Assembly: GCF_043641665.1 (NCBI RefSeq)
Contig: NC_092198.1
Location: forward strand, 7,128,501 to 7,192,500
DNA length: 64,000 nucleotides
Direction: 5' to 3'
Source: Enoplosus armatus
Lineage: Eukaryota > Chordata > Actinopteri > Centrarchiformes > Enoplosidae
Below, piece after piece: positions 48,060 to 64,000 of this stretch. Both the position numbers and the translations under genes were made by a program. The notes beneath the pieces were generated by a model. The model was not told the origin of the DNA and ran no database searches. It saw only the letters and a program-made list of their open reading frames with translations. How positions within the stretch are numbered: the first letter of the stretch is position 1; the number at the start of each line of letters is the position of its first letter.

Positions 48060-48450
48060 TTTTTTAAGGAGCACCCAGCGTTTATGGCGCATTACCGCCA
48101 CCTACCGTGTTCCCTACATCCATTAGGACAAAAAAAACCAAAATAAATAAATAACTTCATCAATAAATAACTAATTCTCTTCATCAACACAGTTTATTTT
48201 AAAAACTCAAACAAGAATTTATATTTTCCCTCCTCAATGCTGAATAAATTAAGATTCAATACTCCCACCCCACATTTCTTTACCTCCTTCAGCTTTTCTC
48301 AATGTTTTATACGTCTGGCAGTGACAGATAACATGTTCAATCGTTTCTTCTTCTAAGCCACATTCACATAGTCCTGATGGATGTTTCCCTATTAAGTGCC
48401 TGTGTGTCCTGAGCCTCAGACTTGATATGATTGCTTGCTCTCTGGAGTTT
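48060..48450 (-). mobile_element. 3' relic of a non-LTR retrotransposon (LINE)
   Basis: Read on the minus strand from about 48447, the sequence encodes a conceptual peptide with SLRLRTHRHLIG, HPSGLCECGLEEETIEHVIC and HCQTYKT. This matches the C-terminal region after the reverse transcriptase domain in Jockey/I-type LINE proteins, including the C-x-C ... EH ... C pattern. It runs into a stop near 48277. A 3' UTR follows, ending in a GTAGGTGGCGGTAATGCGCC stretch near 48080-48105, a familiar end sequence of fish LINEs. An in-frame stop lies upstream, so only a dead fragment remains. It sits between the head-to-head poly(A) polymerase-like gene and agbl5. Confidence 0.65.
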
Positions 48451-49079
48451 TTTTCCTATTGTTTTCATACCTTCCACTTGTTTGCTTTATTTCATATTTC
48501 ATATATGAAACCAATGTTTTATGTGTTGCCCTTAGTCTTTCATAAACTATATCTGCCAAATTTCCTTTTCCTTCATCTCTCTTTATATTCTAAACCCAGT
48601 ACTTTCCCCCCAAACCATCAACATGCCTGCTATTGTATGAAATCAAATATAATAGTTGGATTATATAAATTATACTGACACCAGTTATCATTGCTGTGAT
48701 AATCTCCATTTAACCTCAACACCTTTGTAGATGAACACATACTGTATTGTGCAGTACGGTCACAAATTGGTGTTCTTATATTTTGAAGTGCATAATGTCT
48801 AGAAGTCTGTTTGCCAAAGTCTGCTGGAAGGGATGTACAGGAATGCTTCGCTGATTTATAGTCCACTCTCTCAAACTCTGTCTTGGGTGCGTAACGCAGT
48901 AAATGATGAGTGAGTGAGAGCAGCCCATGCTACACAATGTGCATTGTTGTTTAGTTTTCTGTTTTGTTTGATGGCTTTATTTTTTTTAAATTGCATTTAT
49001 TTACAGGTTGTTGTGTTTTTGCTCTTGTTCATTTGTTTTCTGAAATATGGGTGTATTTTGCACTGCATGGCCACCATAC

Positions 49080-49350
49080 AGTCCAAAATAGCGTCATAAT
49101 AATGTCCCAATGTTGGTCACTTATCTTTTACTGCTAATTGTCGGAGAATTGCTCTTCCAGCTTGTCGACGCGGGAGAAAAACGACAAACATCCTGCTACT
49201 TGTTGCTGTTAACGATGAGCGACACCGACAGTTCTAGGCAGCGTTCGTTTCTACAGAGAGACTTGAAAGCAGCATCCAGGGGAATGAATTGAGGGGCTTG
49301 GAAGGACGAAAACAAAAATGGACATCGGTCGAAAATAGCCTAGTAAGAAT
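49080..49350 (+). promoter_or_regulatory. agbl5: probable agbl5 promoter and untranslated first exon
   Basis: This is the only CpG-containing, moderately GC-rich stretch between the two head-to-head genes. A candidate donor GTAAGA follows position 49342 and another, GTAAGC, lies near 49471. Either could splice to the acceptor at about 50741 (TTTTGTAACAG), which precedes the ATG-bearing exon. The precise start site cannot be read from sequence. Confidence 0.4.
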
Positions 49351-49499
49351 AAAAATTCATTGTCTCATATAAAAGCACCGGTGCAGCTAAAATGTATTGA
49401 CAATTTAACGACGCAAGCAATGTGTATTCGCTAAAAAGGCTGTCGTTTCGAGCAACGGCTGCTAGTGCGGTAAGCTAAGTTAGCCTCCGTAGCTTAGAA

Positions 49500-50740
49500 A
49501 CGTAACGTTATGCTAGCTGTGTGCAACATTAACGGTATGACATTGGCCAGCAAGACGGGCGTAGTAGTATTATTAGCTAGCCTTTACTGATTTAAATAGT
49601 GTGTAATGAAAGCATCTTGTGCAGCCTTTTCCTTTTAGCGCTACTCTGTCTGAGCTCTCGGTCAGCTGTTGTTGTTATTGCTCTGTTACCGAAATCAAAC
49701 AGCAGCCATTATTTTATCTCGCAGGGCAGAGGTGCAGTTTTTCATATTATCATACATTATAAGCAAGCAGTCGTGCAACAATGTCTCTGTGCAAGCGGTA
49801 CAGCGAATACAGGAAACTAGCTAACACTGGGTTGTAACTGTAGGGAATATTGTATGTAGTTTGGCCACGGTTGTGTTTTCTGTGACGGCCTCAGGTTGTC
49901 GCTGTTATGTTTTGACTTGCATCTAAGGAAGTCAATACGTGTGCATCGTCATGTAAAAGATACCTGTAATTACATCTCGACTAGAAGTTACTTGTTTTGT
50001 TTATATGTGGAGCCTCCAATTAAACATATCTGCAATGTGAATTCCAGATATCTCCATTGTTATAAGTAAGTAATAATTTCGATTTAAGATGTATGTAATT
50101 TCCTCACTGGTGTTAAGTATCTTTTTTTTTAGATATCTAAAACAAAAATATTACTACCACAATTAAGGTATTACCACAAAATGTGATTTCAAATATGTAG
50201 ACCTGGAATTGTGGCTACTTAAAACTAGAGAAGACAGACTTTTACTAGTCACAGTCCCTGTTAAGATATTTACTATATGATCAGTCATGCAGTATTCTCT
50301 TTGTGCCATCCATTAACGTGCATGCTGTTTCACAAAAAATAATAGTGGCCTAAGGAATGACGACACCATTTTGGAGAGCAGTTAAGCAAGCAGGGAATTC
50401 GTTGTTTGGTCAGGTCAGAGTACAAAGTTGGCACTGAGGTCTACAAGCACATCAGCCTCCTTAGAACTGTATGAGTTGCAACTCCAGCCGAATCAGTTTA
50501 GTAGTTTCTTTGGTTAACTGAGAAATGTCCCAGAATACTGTAGCTATGTGTCACTGCAATACAAGACTGCACCATGTAAGACTGAAGGGCTGTTTGGCTT
50601 TGTTGGGTCCACATATCATTCTATCATTGCCATTTTAGTGTATTTCACTTGAGGTTCCACCAGAAGCACAGCTTTTTCTTCCTTTCATATTTTTTTCTCA
50701 GTGTAACTGTTATTGGGTTTGTCTGATTGATTTTGTAACA
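49500..50740. other. agbl5 5' UTR intron, nothing coding seen
   Basis: AT-rich sequence with no reading frame resembling a known protein and no obvious repeat except short T and A runs. It is best explained as the first intron of agbl5, ending at the acceptor before 50742. Confidence 0.45.
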
Positions 50741-50815
50741 GGTTGTCTATGTCAGACCACTGGCGCTTGACGAAGAACCCGAGGGGAGAAAAGTGAGAGG
50801 CCCGAGTTCAGAACC

Positions 50816-60749
<9,934 letters not shown>

Positions 60750-62260
60750 GAACTGCATGGAAGAGGAGGCACTTGCGTCTGCATCTGCTCAATGGGAGCC
60801 TAAATTACCTTTATTGTGATCGAAACAATTTAAAACTAGGAAACAGGAGGGGATGCTGTCTTAGCGGGAGGATTACTTGGGGTATTTTAATGTGCAATAC
60901 AACATTTTTAACATTATTTATTCAGGTTTTCCACAGCATACATGGTGTTTTCAACCAATGCTGTTCAACATAGTCAGACCCTGGAGCTGTTCAGTACAGC
61001 AGCTTTACTGGGGCAGGTGGGGGGTTAAGTGCCTTGCTCAATGAAACCACAACAGTGGCTGAGGAAGGGGAGAGGTACAAACTTTCCAACTGATCATAGA
61101 CTTGAAATATCCTTAAACATCTCAACTAGCATCATTGTACCTCACATATCAGTTTTTGTCATTTTAGTCCTTTCCTTCTGCTGTCCCCTCCCCCACAAAG
61201 ATGTTAAATGCACTCTGACCAACACTGTTATGCACTGATAACTATTTTCAGTCAGCCACTTGTACTATTACAGCAAAGGGTTGATTTTCATTCAGACTGA
61301 CAAGCACGGCAGCACCTTTATCACCTCCTTATTTCCATTGTGAGTTTAGAGACACGTGTGTGAGTGAAGTGTGTATTTAATGTAATTATTCCAAAAGGTC
61401 TTTTTGCTTTGCATATAGTGCCTATGAAAGGTATTCACCCCCCCCCCCCCCTTGTTGGACATTTTCATGGCTTGTTTTACAACACAGATATAAGTGGGTT
61501 TATTGTGACACTGATCAACATCAAAGAAACTGAAATGTCAAATTGTAAAATAGTACTGAGCACAATAATTAATCGCTTTGTTATAACGCACCTAAATGAT
61601 CACTGGTGCAGCCATTCTCATGTTGAATGGAGCCATGTGTGGCAGGTGATTTTAGGATAAATACTTGTACCTCAAAGAAGAGTGGCCAAAAAACAAGTCC
61701 AAAGTTAATACAGACCTAAAACACAGACCAATGGCTGAAAATGTTGCTAAAGGTGCATTCAAGAGATTATTTTACTTTGTGTGTTTTGAGTGTCAAGAGT
61801 CTAGTTATATTTTAAGTGATTTAAAGTAATAAAATGTCCAAAGGGTGGGTAAATACTTCTATACACACTATATCTGTAATGAACACACTTTGCCTGTCAC
61901 ATTCCTTTGAAGCTTTTTGCTCCACAGCACACCAATATGGGAACATATCCTTTATTACCATATATATATATTCATATGATAGAAATATTTTGTGTGAGGC
62001 AAACTGTTACAGGAGTTGTCTTTTTAAATGTAATAAGCCTATATTAATCCCAGTGACAAATGGACTGACTTTTACCAAATGAATTATAGTGTGACTGGTC
62101 TAATACTGTGTTGGAACTTGATACAAACTTGAAGTAGAAATAAATGAATTGGAAAAAAAAAATCCTATATTTGTCATTTTGCAACATAATAACTCGATGA
62201 GAATGTATCGAGAATAACTTCAGGAATTTACTGAGACATTAATGCAAATGGGATTTCACA
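60750..62260 (+). other. agbl5 3' UTR and intergenic space toward ost4
   Basis: Non-coding sequence. AATAAA occurs near 61826 and 62139 and could end agbl5 transcripts. A short segment at about 60965-61085 (GGTTAAGTGCCTTGCTCAA) resembles a common fish repeat, and a MITE occupies 61416-61870. No further gene is seen. Confidence 0.45.
61416..61870. mobile_element. Tc1/mariner-type MITE
   Basis: The left end TAGTGCCTATGAAAGGTATT and the reverse complement of the right end, TAGTGTGTATAGAAGTATTT, match at most positions over about 28 bases (both continue into CACCCCC or ACCCACCC). The element is flanked by TA on both sides, as expected from TA target duplication. It is about 455 bases long, contains no transposase frame, and has a C run at 61437-61451. 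It lies in the 3' flank or 3' UTR of agbl5. Confidence 0.65.
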
Positions 62261-62264
62261 CATT

Positions 62265-62373
62265 TTTATTAGAAAAAAACACTACTGTGCAATCTTACAA
62301 AGAAATCTCTTGGAAGGAGGACTGCAAGAGGGGAATGTTGTTTCCAGGGTGGTGACGTTGAATCCCATCTGAC
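62265..62373 (-). other. ost4: ost4 3' UTR terminal exon and poly(A) signal
   Basis: On the minus strand, after the ost4 stop (62676-62678), a donor GTGAGT occurs at 62652-62647. An acceptor TTCTTCCCACAG precedes 62373. The terminal exon carries AATAAA at 62270-62265. The stop codon is only about 23 bases from the donor, closer than the roughly 50 bases needed for nonsense-mediated decay, so the 3' UTR intron should be tolerated. Confidence 0.65.
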
Positions 62374-62675
62374 CTGTGGGAAGAAGAAGACATTGAGCGG
62401 GTTCACAGGAGTTAAACCTTGGAACGAAAAGTTGTCTTCGTAGATGAATGTGCTTCAACTGTCATACATACATTTATATATGGTTCCTCCAAATTTTTAC
62501 TGAAGCGCAATGATCAAGTGTCAACTCCTCAGCCATGTACTGAATTGTAACTACTCAACTATGACTCAGTGGAGCATGACTGACATTGGCAACCACAAAA
62601 ATAAAGATTTCAAAGTGCTGAGCTAACTTAGGCAAACATAAATTGCACTCACCTCTCCAATCATATCGGCGGTCT

Positions 62676-63544
<869 letters not shown>

Positions 63545-63550
63545 ACTTAC

Positions 63551-63680
63551 ATTATCCCTTAAAGTGGCTTTTCACTCTCGGTTCGAGCGATACTTTCAGC
63601 CGCTCAGCAGCAAACAAGCAAATCCGTTTCTCTCTTCCGGATGGAGAGGAAAGCCACGTCACGTTTAACAGCACCGTAGA
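63551..63680 (-). promoter_or_regulatory. ost4: ost4 untranslated first exon and promoter
   Basis: On the minus strand the sequence contains an ETS-type CCGGAAGAG near 63640, then a CpG-containing leader that ends at AGGGATAAT before the donor GTAAGT (63550-63545). The leader would splice to the acceptor just before the ost4 ATG, across an intron of about 760 bases. Confidence 0.55.
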
Positions 63681-63771
63681 AATAGTTTTAATAGAGCAGA
63701 CCTCAGTGATCAATTAACAAACATAAAACCCATATGCAACAACTCAACAACCATTATCAGTATTCATTTTA

Positions 63772-64000
63772 TCAACTGACACCATAACTTATTAAAATCG
63801 TGTCATTTTGGACCACTCGACAGAAGTTCATGATGTTTATCCCCATTCTTTTATCGCAATCATCCAGGCCAGAGGCGGCGGTAGTGAGCTTCAGGCAGCT
63901 GGATGTTTGCACTCCGTAGGAGTGGCCCAAATGTTTCGACATCACCTCACCCGGCGTGAACGACAGCGGCCAACCTAGATGGTACTTCGACTCGGCAGCT
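63772..64000 (-). other. open frame running off the right edge, unidentified
   Basis: On the minus strand an open frame of about 75 codons enters from the window edge and ends at TGA (63774-63772). It includes PLSFTPGEVMSKHLGHSYG. The plus strand here is CpG-richer than its surroundings and I have the impression of a fish repeat, but cannot name it. It may be a repeat or the start of a neighbouring gene. Confidence 0.2.

Overview
The window looks like nuclear DNA from a teleost fish. The genes are split by many short GT-AG introns, there are long CA/TG, GA and TA microsatellites, and fragments of fish-type repeats (non-LTR retrotransposon tails, a Tc1/mariner-type MITE) are scattered through it. 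No bacterial, plasmid or viral organisation is visible.

Layout. Positions 1 to about 42,190 hold no gene I can support. This is a gene desert of simple repeats, decayed interspersed repeats and several AT-rich, homeodomain/octamer-site-rich blocks that look like conserved non-coding elements. From 48,024 down to 42,194 on the minus strand lies a multi-exon gene of the canonical poly(A) polymerase family (PAPOLA/PAPOLG). Its splice sites and most reading frames are intact. I cannot find the exons that should carry the three catalytic aspartates, nor one exon of the C-terminal RNA-binding domain. Its tail carries three copies of a bipartite nuclear-localisation-like module. Between this gene and the next lies a relic of a LINE 3' end. 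From 50,816 to 60,749 on the plus strand is a complete agbl5 gene (cytosolic carboxypeptidase 5, a tubulin deglutamylase), reconstructed here as 16 coding exons and about 983 residues, with an alternative short C-terminus ending at 56,170. Tail-to-tail with it, at 62,789 to 62,676 on the minus strand, is ost4, the 37-residue subunit of oligosaccharyltransferase, with an untranslated first exon near 63.6 kb and a 3' UTR intron.

The genes do not form a pathway. The poly(A) polymerase-like gene and agbl5 are head to head about 1 to 2.8 kb apart. agbl5 and ost4 are convergent, an arrangement I also recall for the human pair. In tetrapods PAPOLG and PAPOLA lie in the neighbourhood of BCL11A and BCL11B respectively, beside large enhancer deserts. 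The desert in positions 1 to 42,000 could therefore be part of a bcl11-type regulatory landscape; that is inference, since no bcl11 exon is in the window.

Exon coordinates were worked out by hand from splice signals and reading phase, so single-base errors are possible. Conservation of the non-coding blocks is judged by sequence character only.
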